NCBI GenBank assembly: GCA_038025085.1
Contig: CM076147.1
Coordinates: 4,507,501-4,571,500, forward strand
DNA: 64,000 nucleotides
Direction: 5' to 3'
Origin: Tetragonia tetragonoides
Lineage: Eukaryota > Streptophyta > Magnoliopsida > Caryophyllales > Aizoaceae
Both the position numbers and the translations under genes were made by a program. This document shows, one piece after another, positions 47,238 to 58,284 of this stretch. Positions within the stretch are counted from its first letter, which is position 1, and each line of letters opens with the position of its first letter. The notes below the pieces were generated by a model that was given only the letters and a program-made list of their open reading frames with translations, made no database searches and had not been told where the DNA came from.

Positions 47238-50200
47238 ATGGCGCCAATTCCACCATGGTCAGACCTTCCCCCAGAATTACTATCCGCCATAGCCAAATTC
47301 GTGGGTCCAAACCCTATTGACATTCTCCATTTCCGTGCCGTTTGCAAGTCATGGCTTTCCTCTTCTCCCTCTCCAACCACCAAAAACATTCTCTCTCCTC
47401 AATTGCCTCTCCCACTCCCTTCTCTTAAACATGACGACAACAACAACATCTATGTTCTCTCAGTTACAGTCCTTTTCGCCATTCGCCCACTTCATTGGGA
47501 AGGTGATGGCAAAACTTGGTTGGTCTTTGTTGATGAAATTAACCCTGGTAAAGTAAGTATTCGCGAACCCTTTGGTAAAAGTAGTTATGAAACCCCCCTT
47601 GATTTCCCTCGAAAGCTAGACATGCTTGACTTTCATGTTTCTGAAGTGGGTCGCTTTTATAATCTTAATACTACTACTATTTGTACTAGTGGAGATAATG
47701 GTGATGATAATGGTAATCGTAACGGTAATGGTAATGGTAATTGTAAGCTGGTTATGGCAGTTGGTTGGTCTAATGGTGTTAAAAAGCTGGTATTTTTATC
47801 TGGGTCAGTGGTTGTTGTGCTGTTTGATTATGGTAAATTGGTGGGGTTCAAGTTAGGGGATACAGAATGGAAGGTTATTCATGATGATGAAAAGGCTTTT
47901 AGCCTTGATGATATTATTGAATACAAAGGGAGGGTGTTAGGGATTGATAGAAGAGGTAGGTTGTATGAGTTGAGTGATGACTTGTCTAAAATGAGTGTCA
48001 TTGTAACTTGTAGAACAGCTGGAGGTGGGAGGCGTAGACGGTTAGTGGAGTCATTTGGGGACTTGTATCTAGCTATTAGGTGGAATGATCGCGGGACAGT
48101 GCGAGAAATGGGTAAATATAAGGTTTATGTTCTCAAGGAGAAGATAAAGAAATGGGTTGAGGTGAAGAGTATTGGTGATCAGATTTTCATCTTCGGTCAT
48201 GATTTTTCTTTCTCCACTGCGGCTCAGCAAATTGACACTTCCTGTGCGAAGAATTGCATCATCTTTGATGATTCCAGTTTCGATAAGCATAGTGGGGGTT
48301 ATTTTAGTGAGCCGTGGCTATATAGTTCAAGATACAACCCTCTTTCTACTGGAGTGTACCATTTAGAAGATGATGCTGGTCTTCATAATATAGTTTCGTA
48401 CCCTGGTTACTCTAGCATAGTCTGGCTGCCTCCGGGTTGGCTTTGGCGGAATAACAGGTAAGTATTGGATTACAATTTCTGATACTTGATAAGATAATCT
48501 GCTTTTTTATTTATTATTTGATTATTTTGTTGTTCCTGGCAAGTCAATTTAGTTATGTTCTGCTAGGTACGTCACGCATATGATTGCTCTAGGTTTCTCC
48601 ATATGATACTTTTTTTTATTTATTATGGTGTTAGACTGTTATCTAAGCATATACCCAACAGCCTTCCTCTGATGTTTAGATTTTTAGTGTTCTATATGAT
48701 GTATTCTTTTGAAATATTTTAGTGTCAAATGGAAGTTATGAAACAAAGAGAGAATACTCAACAGGGCAGCCCAAGGCAACGTATTTTGCTACTTTGCTGT
48801 CTGTTACATCCGAGTGGAAGCTTAATATTTAGTATAGATGTTTCATGTGAAGGGTTATCGTAATATTGCTAAAATTTCGTTAATTGTTTTTATGCAACTG
48901 TGATGGAAGGTGGCTTCTGTCTATGATACATGAACATTTTAGATGTGTGGGACATGTTGAAACTTGGAAGGGTCAATGTCTGGCTGTTTAGTTATATATT
49001 TACTGTTTATAGAAGGACTGTACGCAGATATCCATCTCCGTTGCACTTAAATGAGTATGGTAGATAAATCAACGAATCCATGTAGCAAAGGTTGCCATTG
49101 TAAGCCTCTTTAGGAATTCATTGGTAATCGTTTCCCTTGGAGGTCTTTATTGCCAAGGATGCTCTTGATTAGATTTTCCAGGGGCATGTTGATTACAATC
49201 CAAAGTTCTTATAGATTTTCTTAGTGCGTTGACATTCAAAGAAACTTCTATATGCTCTGTTTCTTGTCCATTTGAAAAAGATCATGGCTTTCATTGTCTA
49301 GATTATTCTGTTATTGATTATATCCTTTTGGGGAGGGCGTTGCTTAGAGATTCTCCATTTAGATAATGTTGCCTAGAAATCCAAGCTTTATTTTTTAGAT
49401 AACATGGGTATCCAAGCTTTGCTTGACTAATCCCATGGGCCCTGAAGTTAACGACCAGGAAAACCTCCAGTGGCCCCTGAGGGACTCGAACTTGGGACCT
49501 CTGGAATATATCTCAGAGCCCAGAGGTCTTACCGACTGAGCTACCCCCTCAGGGTTAGAAAACCAAGCTTTATACAACGCACCTTTATACTGCGGGAAAT
49601 TACATGTCGACTACCATGAACACTATATATATGTTGAACTACCTGTTCCGGATGTCAGATGGTTCCATGCTGTCCCTTGCATGATTTAGTTCTGTTTGGT
49701 AGACTTAATGGTGCTCCTCAGTAGAGAACAGATGAGTAACTATGAAGCTTTGGAAGTATACATTGATACAATATGAGAAACAGAAGCATCATCAGGAATC
49801 ATATTGCTGTTGGTAGTGTCAAACCATATTATGTAGACTCAGAAGGATCCTAGGTGCTATAGACCACCACCTTTCAAGAATTCCTTCTGTAATAACTCAT
49901 GCTACTACTCATTGTTTAAGGCATATAAGAGTTAAGCTTTGTTTAAGATGGCATACCTATACTTCTACAAGGGGAATAACTTTTGTGGCTAACATAGGTA
50001 TTTTTTATCTTTTAAACCACTAATGATTTGCTTTAATGTCCAAATATAATTCGGGTGATACTTGTAATGTATTATACGGTAATAATTATTGAAGTTACTG
50101 ATGTCATATTATTATACTCGTAATTTGTTATCAGCATAATATTCTTGTTATTTGTCTACATAAATGGCCCCTATTTGAATTTTGAACTGCATCCAAACTA

Positions 50201-53200
50201 CCTTTGTCATAGTTAAACTGTTAACACTAATCCTGCTGCATACGTTTGGAATCGGGCAGTTTACTTGCCATTGCTTTGGGACAAAGCGGCTAGGGCTTTT
50301 CAGGGGGATGACTCCTACAGATGTTCAGCGTCTTTGGGCTGATTTCTAATTAGTTCTGCTTTCTATTTTGAGGACACCTTGTAATTTTGCACTTCTTTCA
50401 TAAATACAATTTTTCTTATCCTAAAAAAAAAACACAACCTTGGGGTATGCTTTTGATTATGAATTCCGTTGTCTAAAATTTTGGCTCTCCCAGTAATAAT
50501 GGTTGCACCCTAATGTGTATTCAATTCAAAACGAATGATAAGTGGGAGATGGGTGTATTGGATCCCTTTTTGCTGAAGTAGAAGAACTAAAGAAGCGATG
50601 GTTTTGGGGCATCTTTTATGAGCTTGCATAAATTTGCAATAATGTTTAACTCTTCTTTTTATTTTTCCAGGTTAAAGCTTCTTGGAATCCTTGAAACTGC
50701 AATTGATAGATTACTTATCCGGATTCGTGATGAGAACTTAAAGGTTCTTCCTTTCTTTATGCCCCTTTCTTATGAAAGTTTGTTGTCAATTTAATGTATA
50801 TGAATGTCGTATTAGTATGAGCTTGAAGCAAAGCTAATGCTAGTGAAGTTTTAATGTTTTTCCTTATTTAGAACCACTACGGAGTTGTATATGTCAATTC
50901 TTGTTAATCCTAATGTCTTATTTTCTTTCTTAGTCTCTCCTACTTCCAAAGCTATGAGCTTGAAACAAAGCTAATAGCCATCTCTTCTATTGTGCTACCT
51001 TCCCTTATCATACAAGGCTTTGGTCATAGACCTACCTTTGTTACTAGATTAAGAATCTTGCAGACTAGCTCTGTAACTAAGTATAAATTTCCGCCTGTTA
51101 ATTGCACTGCGCCAGGTATTCCTTTGCCTTTTCTGCCTAATCAATTTGTGAACCTTTTTTTTTTTTTTTTTTTAAATTAGTAACCTCTCTTATGGTTCTG
51201 TTGTATTGTTTCGCTTTTTGTTACTTTTTTTCCCCTTCGTGTTTTTAGCTTTTAATACTTGGGTCTTTATTACTACTATTATTTATGTCCTTTACTTTTA
51301 TCCATCACTATACTTTCAACCAAAACCTGATTTTTTCTTTTAAATTTTCTTTTCTCATGGGTCTCTTAGTCTCTCTGACAGTTTCTGTTTCTCAGTAAGG
51401 ATCTCTTGTCCCACTTTGTGTGCCATCTCCTGTCTCACCTATTTATAAATTTGACACATCAGCTTTTAAATTTATTTTACTATTAAATTGAGACGCATGA
51501 CAAAATCACGAACTGCTAGGATATGATTGGGACACAGAGAGGTACATAGAAGGGGACAGAGGATGCCTATTGTTTTTGTTTGGTCTAAGGTTGCATACAT
51601 CTTGAAACCATTATCGGTCAGACGGTCACTATTCACTAATTCACACTGGTGCTCTTGATTTTATTCATCAGAACTGATTGTTGAACAAACATTTGTAATT
51701 GTCTGTAACCATCTAGTGTTCGTGCATGCACACGAGGAAATGTCTGGAAATGTCTACCATGCCATATGGGTTCTGTTTTAAGAGTACATTAGCTGTTTTT
51801 CTTGTTTGGTATAATGCTTTTGTTCTGAACTTTGCCAACGAGTGAGACTAGTGTTGCTAAAGTGGAAGCCTTGTGAGGAAAGCACATCATAAGACATGTA
51901 TGGGCGTTTTTGCATCTAACTTCCATTGCACCTTTGTTTGAGACATGATCTTAAGATTTTTTTTTGAGGCGCTAATGTTACTATCTCACAACAAGAACTC
52001 TGTCCATTAGCCACCGAAGTTAGCGACTGAAACGTATTTAGACGCTTTTTCGTTTTTCAGCGTCCATCACTTCTTTAGCGACGAGTTTTTTAGCGTCCGT
52101 CTTGTTCCAGTTGCAAATCGGTCGCTAAACGACATTAGCGACGATTTTCAGTGGTTTGCCACCGAATTCTTTGTAAAAGGCGGATTTTTTGTAGTGTCTT
52201 TGCTTTGGAGTTGGAGGTACTATTTTCTTTGCTTTGGATGACCAACTAGTAGTGTAAGTTTTTGTTAACCTTTTTGGTTGGGGTGGAACGGGTGGTAGTA
52301 GTCTGGGAGGTCAGGGAAGGTAAAGAATACTAAAGATGGACGCAATCTTACCACTTAACAGCCAGCATTAGATCAGAGGCTGTCTCTAAAAGACCCACAT
52401 AGAACAACATTTTCATGAAAGTGGCGGGGAGGCCCGATGAAGCGCATTTTGCAATTGTTTCAACCGTTCCAAGATCTTAGATCTTCGAAGCTGAGGGAGG
52501 GGTGTTCTGAGGTGTGAATGTTACATGTTATAACTCTAAATTAATAGTGTTGTAAATGGTCGGTGGTTCAATGCAGGCTAAGTTCATAGAGCTTTCTTCT
52601 CTGGTGGGAGCTCTGTACTCTAGTGATGGGCCTGATGGCATTCGTCAACTAGACCTACATGGTATTATTGCGCAAGCTGAATTATTTAGCAGATTCCTGA
52701 GAGAGATAGTTGTTGAGATTGAAATTGAATTGAAGAGCGTCAAGAAGAATATAATAGAAGAAGCCGTGTCAAGACGACCAGAAACCGAGCTCATTGAACA
52801 GGAGAATCAAGTAATTTTTATCTCATGCTTCTAGTTAGTAATTCGATTTTTAGTTTTATTATGTTGTCAAAAATGCTGATGGGATCTGTACTCGATGCTT
52901 CCTTTTTGATTATATCACTTCCCCGATTTGTTAGTCATATTGTTAACTTTTGTGTTACAACTTGCAACGATGTCTTTTCTTCAGCATGAAGCTTTGACAT
53001 TTGTAGCTTTTTGTTACATAGAGTCTTATATTGTCACTTCGGTAGGCTTCTATTAAAGTTAAATTTATGCTTAAACTTATGGGAGACTTCAGCCTTCGCA
53101 AAGGCTAATTGATATGTGCATTTGAACATGAGTTGGAAAATACTATCGAAATACTCCGTCCACAAAAGAGCGTTTGTTTCATATTTTTATTTGTCAAACT

Positions 53201-53800
53201 TTGACACTTGAACTGTGAAAAGTACCTTCATTTAAAATATGGAAATATGGTTGTAATAGTCATACTGAAAATACTTTCATAATGTAAATTTTATAAAAAA
53301 TTACTTATACAAATTGAGAGATATTTAAGGTCAAAGTTCAATGTTGCATAATCAAACGTTCTGTGAAGGGAGGGAGTAAGCATTCTGGTCATGGTCTCTG
53401 CCGTCTCAAAGAACTTATTTGACATGGTTACAATGGAGTCATAGCCACTAGCAATGGAGCCATGGAGGAGAACATATGAAGGATGGTTAAATTTTTAAAT
53501 TGGTGGTTAATGATTTTTCCAATGTTATGCTTTAATGCTTTGAGAAGTTGTCTTGTTTGTACACTATCGACTTAAACAAGTGCTGTCTCTCTGCAGGAAG
53601 GAACAGCTAGTCTTCAGGCTGAGGAAGGAAATGGCTGTGTCGATAACGTCCAGAAGGCTACCCAACACTCTACTAGTGAGGATGAATGGCTATTAAGTGA
53701 GGTGAGACGTAGGGTTGGCATACATATTGAGCTGAAGAAGTTGCTTAGTGACTTAATATCTATTCTCGTAGAGAACAACGACGAATCAAAGGCAGTATGA
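47238..53800 (+). CDS. F-box / DUF295 protein, SKIP23-like, with spliced C-terminal extension
   Basis: SCF ubiquitin-ligase substrate adaptor by family. Exons read as 47238-48457, 50671-50743, 52577-52810 and 53597-53800; every junction is GT..AG and in phase (AG|G, then phase 0 twice), giving 576 residues. The F-box is at residues about 5-45 (WSDLPPELLSAIAKFV, FRAVCKSW), binding SKP1. DUF295 ends around residues 335-395 (NCIIFDDS, VYHLEDD). Residues about 150-170 are an Asn/Gly repeat from GGTAAT triplets. If intron 1 is kept, TAA follows two codons later and the protein is 407 residues, the usual SKIP23 size. Exons 2-4 add about 169 mostly helical, charged residues that I do not recognise. 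The start ATG is the first in frame with the F-box at its usual distance. Introns hold a SINE, a CACTA miniature and a Stowaway MITE. The alternative is that exons 2-4 belong to a separate transcript, but they have no ATG of their own. Confidence 0.8.
49390..49556 (-). mobile_element. tRNA-derived SINE in F-box intron 1
   Basis: The minus strand from about 49556 reads GGGGGTAGCTCAGTCGGTAA (A box) and AAGTTCGAGTCCC (B box near 49485), then a body with GGGGCCACTGGAGGTTTTCC and an A-rich end (T-run 49391-49397 on plus). The head still folds roughly like a tRNA but lacks a proper anticodon arm. A second copy begins at about 63905. Confidence 0.75.
50230..50438 (+). mobile_element. Retro-sequence 3' end with poly(A), in F-box intron 1
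   Basis: A plus-strand stretch ending CTTTCATAAATACAATTTTTC and an A-run at about 50424-50433 has the look of a LINE 3' UTR and tail. No clear coding remnant or target duplication. Confidence 0.35.
51987..52196. mobile_element. Miniature CACTA element in F-box intron 2, TSD TCT
   Basis: The right end, reverse complemented, is CACTACAAAAAATCCGCC; the left end is the related CACAACAAGAACTCTGTCC. TCT flanks both sides (51984-51986, 52197-52199). Subterminal TTAGCGAC and GGTGGC motifs recur in both orientations. CACTA ends, a 3-bp duplication and TAGCGACG repeats fit En/Spm-type elements. 210 bp, non-coding. Confidence 0.8.
53154..53376. mobile_element. Stowaway-type MITE in F-box intron 3, 223 bp
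   Basis: CTCCGTCCACAAAAGAGCGT at the left matches the reverse complement of CGTTCTGTGAAGGGAGGGAG at the right; TA on both flanks (53152-53153, 53377-53378). Confidence 0.85.
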
Positions 53801-54936
53801 TGTGGAATCTAGGGAACAACGTCCCGTTAATTTTGGCTGCACTTGACTGACTACCATATCTAGAAGTGCAGAAATGAAGCTTCCTGGTTGCTTAAAGTAG
53901 TAAAACCTGAGAATGTTCTTTTTGTTGCTAAATTTGAAATGGGACATAGAATTTCTTGTTATTTTAGCTAAGAAATTAGGTAGGAAGGTTACATTGGTTT
54001 TCCCTTATGTGGAACTAACTTACTGTTTTCCCCCTCATTGGGAGAGTTCTTCCTAGAAGGTACCTTCCCTCCCTTCGGGATTTGCAATGGGATGATCCGC
54101 TAACTGTTTATTTGGCTAGTAAGGAGAAGCTTTTATTACTTGGCCCCCAAAAAAGCTTTTGTCTCTGCTGATGAAGAGATGTCATAACGCAGTTTGTAGT
54201 TTGTACCACCTGCCTTGTCCTTGGCGTGCAATGCTGGTAATATCATGTTGATGTCGATGGCTCTATTTTGTGTCGATTCATTAGGGAGTCACACTTGTTT
54301 TATTTTTGTAAGATCAAATGGAGTTTCCCATTCTTGGATTTCTATATGATGTCTGCATTCATAAAATTTCTGACACCGTTCGGCATTTCCAGGCACCAGC
54401 GAGCCAGATGCCTAGCAATACCTCTACTGATAACTAGGAATGTGTTAAACTCGCAATTTATGAGCTCTGCGCCTCTGCTGCAGATTATTTCCTTCAGTTG
54501 ATGGAGTATGCAATTGGTATTGGTTGAAAAAATGTTGAACTATGTCAACTAAATGAATAGGTTGAGTACTGAAGGTCTATTGATGAGTGGTATTGGACTA
54601 TGACTTTGAGGGCTTCATTGGTGGCGACAAACAACACCAACACTTGGTGGCTGTAGTGGTGGTTTGGCGGAGTAAGGAGAGAGGAGAATGGGGGGTGGGA
54701 GAGGAGATGAAAGGAGGGAAATTTGGGGGGGGGGGGGGGGGGGTTGGGCAAAGACAAAATTGTTTTTAACAATGAAAAAACAAAGTAGGCTTTAGTTGAG
54801 AAATAATTAATGTAAGGGTAAAGTAGTCATTTTGGTTAAGTTGGCGTGTTATACAAAGATGGTGTGATAAAAGAGGTTTATAATAAAATGAAAAATAAAT
54901 TTATGATGTAGTTTCTAGTAAAGTAAACTTTTTTTT
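53801..54936. other. 3' region of F-box gene and intergenic DNA
   Basis: Likely 3' UTR just after 53800, then no supported gene. A (G)19 run at 54725-54743 makes local frames unreliable. The frame at 54268-54501 has no family signature. Confidence 0.4.
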
Positions 54937-55640
54937 TTTTTTTGAAGGAAAGAGAATTCATTCATTAATAAAAGTCATCTGACATCTACAACGATGAATA
55001 CCTCTAAACAAATATAAATTTAACATAACTAAGTATAAATTCTAATATAACAAGGTGAATATTATACCCACCATCACTACTTGAAATCAGTGTCTTGATC
55101 AGCTCGTCGATAAGTGACTACCAATCCAAACATCACTGCTAGAAATAGGCGTCTTGATCAGCTTCATCGATAATTGACAATGCTCTGATATAGCAAAAAA
55201 TATGTTATACAGTATACGGGAGGCCACCGCATTTTCCCTACGATCGGAGGTAACCAAGAAACGTGCTGCAGCTATTTGGAAGAACAAATCCCCTTGCCAT
55301 AGTAGACTGAACTTGTCTTCTTGATTCATCAAACCGAACCTAAAAACAGAAATTCGATTGTCTTTCGACGAAAGCGGAGAACTCCACAATCTCACACCAA
55401 AGGAGAGTTTATTACTAACCATAGAGAAAAACAAACCAAAAAACTAGATTGATAGCAAATAAACAACAACGGAGGGGCTAACCACTGACAAAGATGCCGG
55501 TGGTAGCCCCAAAATGAGTCAAAGAGAAAAAGAGCTAGAATTTCTTAGGAGAGAAAGGAGGCTAAGGTTTCTTGAGAGAGAAAGGTGAGATAAAATAACT
55601 TGATATATTAGGTGGTTTGCAAATTTCCTAAATTATAAGG
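54937..55640 (-). mobile_element. Putative retro-insertion in minus orientation with T-run
   Basis: A run of about 18 T at 54930-54944, followed by GAAGGAAAGAGAATTCATTC, resembles the reversed tail of plant LINEs. A minus frame at 55434-55099 (111 codons) has no domain I know. The right part has repeated GAGAGAAAGG blocks (about 55545-55590). Boundaries uncertain. Confidence 0.35.
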
Positions 55641-55790
55641 ATTTGCAAATTTTCCTAGAAAGTATTACCACCAAATTTGAACCCCAAGGCAAATATTTCA
55701 CGCTAAACAACTAAATTAATTAGCATTCTTAGCTGTTTGCATAAATTAATTTGCATTCTTAACTATTTTCATAGGTTTACTTTATAGACC

Positions 55791-56760
55791 ATTGGTTTGC
55801 GCAAATTTTTGCCTAATCTCGGAATTAGGAGGTATCCTAATCTTGAGCGGGTACGTGAGTTCACGCGCCTCCATTCTTTTTATTCCTTTTTTTATTATGT
55901 TTTTAATTTTTTTGCAATTTTCCCATCAGTTTCATGTCGAATCATGTACGGTTCACCCTGCCCCAATTTCAATCATTTGGGACCTAGGGTTTTCGTTTCT
56001 TGAATTTTCAATTTTTTTTTTTTTGTGGTTTTCGAATTTTTTTTGGGTTTCCGATTACTTTTCCGGGGGGGGGGATGGGGAGGTGGTGGCTGGGGAGTAG
56101 CCACGCCTGAGGTCATCGGCCGGAGTCGACCTCCACCGTGGCCAGGCGGGGGTGGAGGGGCGGTGATGAGAGAGAAAATAAGGGGGTTAGGGTTTGGGGT
56201 TTTGGGGGGAGGGGTGGGTGGGCTGGTGTGGGCCACCGTCGTGGCCTCCGGTCGGCGCTGATCACGACGGTGACCAGGGAGGCGGGTGTGAGGCGGTGGC
56301 GGTGGTGGTTGGGTGGCGCCGGCGCCGACGAGCTGGTGAAAGAGAATATGGATGACGGTGATGGAGGAGAGAGAATGAAAGGGGAGAGTGAATGGAAGAG
56401 GAGGGAGTATGTGGCAGGTAATCTTGAGATTAGTATTTAAGCATGGTCTATTTTGAACATTTGGCATGCACCCTTTCAATGTACATATCCAAATTTGGCA
56501 TGTCAATTCTCATTTTCTCTCTCATCTTTGCTCAGACTTTGTACCCAAATGCATTGGTTCTCGCATTTTGGCATGGAATTTTCTTTGCCAAATTATTGGC
56601 AATGGGTTGTATAAATCAGTATTTGGCAAGCCTTCAAAATACACTACAATGGACTTATGCCAAAACAGAGATGCCAAAATTGAATTTTGCAAGAGAAAAA
56701 TACATGGGTTGGAGATGATTTGAGAAACCATATTTTCCCGACAGAAGAAAGCTACATTTT
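55791..56760. other. Low-complexity G-rich patch and unannotated DNA
   Basis: About 56060-56330 is very G-rich on plus (runs of G, GGTGG repeats); the proline-rich minus frame (56506-55973) is its shadow. About 56450-56700 has several TTTGGCA / TGCCAAA inverted copies. No gene called. Confidence 0.4.
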
Positions 56761-56763
56761 GCT

Positions 56764-57645
56764 CCCTCTAATGTGTGATTTCCTCAAATATACATGATTA
56801 GCAAACTAATTCCCCATATAGCTTCGGTTGAGAACTATTTTCCAACATATACATCTATTAGGTTTGGATAGAAGCAAGGAAGTGTGATTTCCTCACATAT
56901 ACATGTTTAACAAAATAATTCCCAGGATATACATCATGTAGGATTTCGATTTTTTTCCTTCCAAATTTTTTATTTTGTTACGATTTTTTTTCTTCTAGAA
57001 ATAACTGTACGCCAGATCAATAGGCAAAAAGAAAAGATGAGAAGACTTCACTAAACAGACAAGCAAGATATGTTTAACCACAAAATTGAAAGCATGGAAA
57101 TTCAGTACAAACAACAATTCTTCTAATCAAAAGTGTTTTTTAAAGTCAATAAAATTCCCAGGAAATTCCGGCTAGAGAGGGTGAGTTAGCTCTAATTCAT
57201 TGAATTGTTATTTGTACTGAATTTTCATGGTATATATGATTATTTGGTGCATAATTTTCATTTTAATTCAGCTTCTTGTAAGTAAAAATGTCTCCAAAGT
57301 AGTTAGTGATGCTTTCAATTTTATGATTAAACATATCTTGCTTGTCTGTTTAGTGAAGTCTTCTCATCTTCTTTTTTGCCTATTGATGTGGCGCACAACC
57401 ACTTCTAGAAGGAAAAAACGTAACAAAATAAATCGGAAGAAGAAAAATTGGAAGAAAAGAAAAATCGAAATCCTACATGATGTTTATCTTGGGAATTATT
57501 TTGTTAAAGATGTATATGTAAGGAAATCACAACTCCTTGTCTCTATCCGAACCTAATAGATGTTGGAAAATAATTCTTAACCAAAACTATATGGGGAATT
57601 AGTTTGCTAATCATGTATATTTGAGAAAATCACACTCCTCTAACG
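56764..57645. repeat. Long imperfect inverted repeat (foldback-like), ~880 bp
   Basis: The left arm (56764 to 57120) and right arm (57202 to 57645) are reverse complements: for example GGAATTAGTTTGCTAATCAT at about 57596 mirrors ATGATTAGCAAACTAATTCC at about 56794, and AAACAGACAAGCAAGATATG at about 57052 mirrors its complement at about 57332. A spacer of about 81 bp (57121-57201) separates them, and the right arm has an extra piece of about 80 bp after 57230. No transposase. A transcript would form a long hairpin. Confidence 0.85.
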
Positions 57646-58284
57646 CTATTTTCCTTTTTTTTTTGTAATTCCAACTTTCAAATTATGATTAAATGTCTAT
57701 TGGTATACTTTTATGTAATAGAACCCCCTCCCCCACCCCTAAAAAGAAAAAGAAAAGAAAAGAAAAAGAAAAAGAAAATTGGTGAATATAGTGTTGCAAC
57801 CCCACCCACAAAAAAAGAACAAACAAAATGGATATACAAATTCATGTTCAAACACAGGGACGCGAGACCGCAAGAAATGTGATATCAATTGAATGGACAT
57901 TGAAGTAATTCTAACAAGGCACAGGATGTGAAAAAGGAACCACTCTTTTGATTTCTATGTATAGGTGAGATATTACAGCTACATGTACGAATATTTCTAT
58001 TCTTCCAATGGCCTTGTATGAGACAGAATGAAAGAAAAAAAACTGGAACTATGGAAATCAACTTAAATAAATCAATAAACCTATTTCCTCTTTTCTCTAG
58101 CTGTTGGACCTCAAATCACTGTTATACCAATCATCCCCTGGCTTTTATTCAGTTTCAACTAAACTGCACTCACCACCTACTCCCCAGAATCAGCATCTCA
58201 GGCCGAGGTATGCATCAGAAGCTTCTTCGGCTGCTAAGCCAAACATTAAGAGACCAAAGAGATCCCGCACAAAGCACAAACTTT
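57646..58284. other. 3' flank / UTR of the TFIIS N-domain gene
   Basis: Contains a C-run plus A/G-rich tract at 57720-57780. On the minus strand this is downstream of the stop at 58285-58287 and should include the 3' UTR. Plus-strand frames here and over the gene are shadows. Confidence 0.45.

Noticed and set aside
49400..49556. Possible tRNA gene on minus strand
   Set aside because: D- and T-arm-like boxes are present, but the middle is too long and lacks a clean anticodon arm, and the sequence continues into a SINE body with an A-rich tail.
55973..56506. 177-codon proline-rich minus-strand ORF
   Set aside because: Shadow of a G-rich low-complexity patch; no start context or domain.
57227..57556. 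109-codon ORF
   Set aside because: Lies within the inverted repeat arm; Lys/Arg-rich tail comes from an A/G-rich tract.
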